Shown here piece after piece: positions 6,190 to 6,213 of a stretch of 6,213 bases of DNA (within the stretch, counting starts at the first letter, position 1; each line of letters opens with the position of its first letter). A model generated the notes under the pieces. That model saw only the letters and a program-made list of their open reading frames with translations, was not told the origin of the DNA and ran no database searches. The position numbers and the translations under genes are program-made. The DNA comes from Clostridiales bacterium (GTDB lineage: Bacteria > Bacillota > Clostridia > Tissierellales > Sedimentibacteraceae), in NCBI GenBank assembly GCA_003457065.1, contig DMJQ01000102.1, positions 22,495 through 28,707 on the forward strand. Reading direction: 5' to 3'.

Positions 6190-6213
6190 ATGAAAGAATA
6201 TATTAAAGTTGGC
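6190..6213 (+). CDS. rimM: Ribosome maturation factor RimM, first 8 codons (3' end cut by window)
   Basis: An ATG at 6190 preceded by AGAGGT (6180-6185) opens a frame reading MKEYIKVG to the last base. RimM proteins begin with a short strand of the form Y-[LI]-x-VG, continuing KIVNTHGIRGEV. Together with the position after rpsP and khpA this points to RimM, which binds S19 and assists maturation of the 30S head. The gap after khpA is only 22 nt, so it belongs to the same operon; trmD and rplS would be expected next. Only eight residues are visible, so the call rests mainly on gene order. Confidence 0.75.

Noticed and set aside
1..6213. A mobile element, CRISPR array, toxin-antitoxin or defence system
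   Set aside because: Every long frame belongs to a conserved housekeeping gene in its usual order; no transposase, integrase, terminal inverted repeats or spaced direct repeats were seen.

Overview
The window is a 6.2 kb stretch of an AT-rich, low-GC Gram-positive (Firmicutes, most likely clostridial) chromosome. All genes lie on the + strand. Their order is smc - ftsY - ylxM - ffh - rpsP - khpA (ylqC) - rimM, the classic Firmicutes block that in Bacillus subtilis also contains ylqD. The absence of ylqD between khpA and rimM, the strong Shine-Dalgarno sites, the Gram-positive type SMC hinge and the presence of YlxM all fit a clostridial relative. I cannot place it to genus from the sequence alone.

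Layout. Positions 1-2391 hold the C-terminal two thirds of the SMC condensin (its N-terminal ATPase half is outside the window). 2414-3658 is ftsY, the SRP receptor, with a long acidic N-terminal extension. 3659-3872 is the only sizeable non-coding gap. It holds a nested inverted-repeat structure just after ftsY, then about 48 nt of almost pure A/T with phased A-tracts, then a near-consensus housekeeping promoter (TTGACA, 17 nt, TAAAAT). That promoter should drive ylxM (3873-4220) and ffh (4225-5574), which are 4 nt apart. An 87-nt gap with a full-length Shine-Dalgarno sequence precedes rpsP (5662-5925). khpA follows at 5937-6167, and rimM begins at 6190 and runs off the end.

How the genes work together. 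FtsY, Ffh and YlxM are the protein side of co-translational membrane targeting: Ffh binds the SRP RNA and signal sequences, FtsY is its membrane receptor GTPase, and YlxM is an HTH protein associated with Ffh/SRP RNA. rpsP, khpA and rimM are ribosome and RNA genes: S16 is a 30S protein, RimM helps 30S maturation, and KhpA is a small KH-domain RNA-binding protein. SMC is a chromosome-organising protein linked to them by position. The layout suggests two transcription units: (upstream genes)-smc-ftsY, and ylxM-ffh with probable read-through into rpsP-khpA-rimM.

The window is conserved housekeeping DNA. I found no mobile element, CRISPR array, tRNA, rRNA or evidently new multi-gene system. The items most worth a second look are the structured ftsY-ylxM spacer, start-codon corrections for three genes, the repeat-bearing acidic region of FtsY, and a pyrimidine tract that could mask the rpsP ribosome-binding site.
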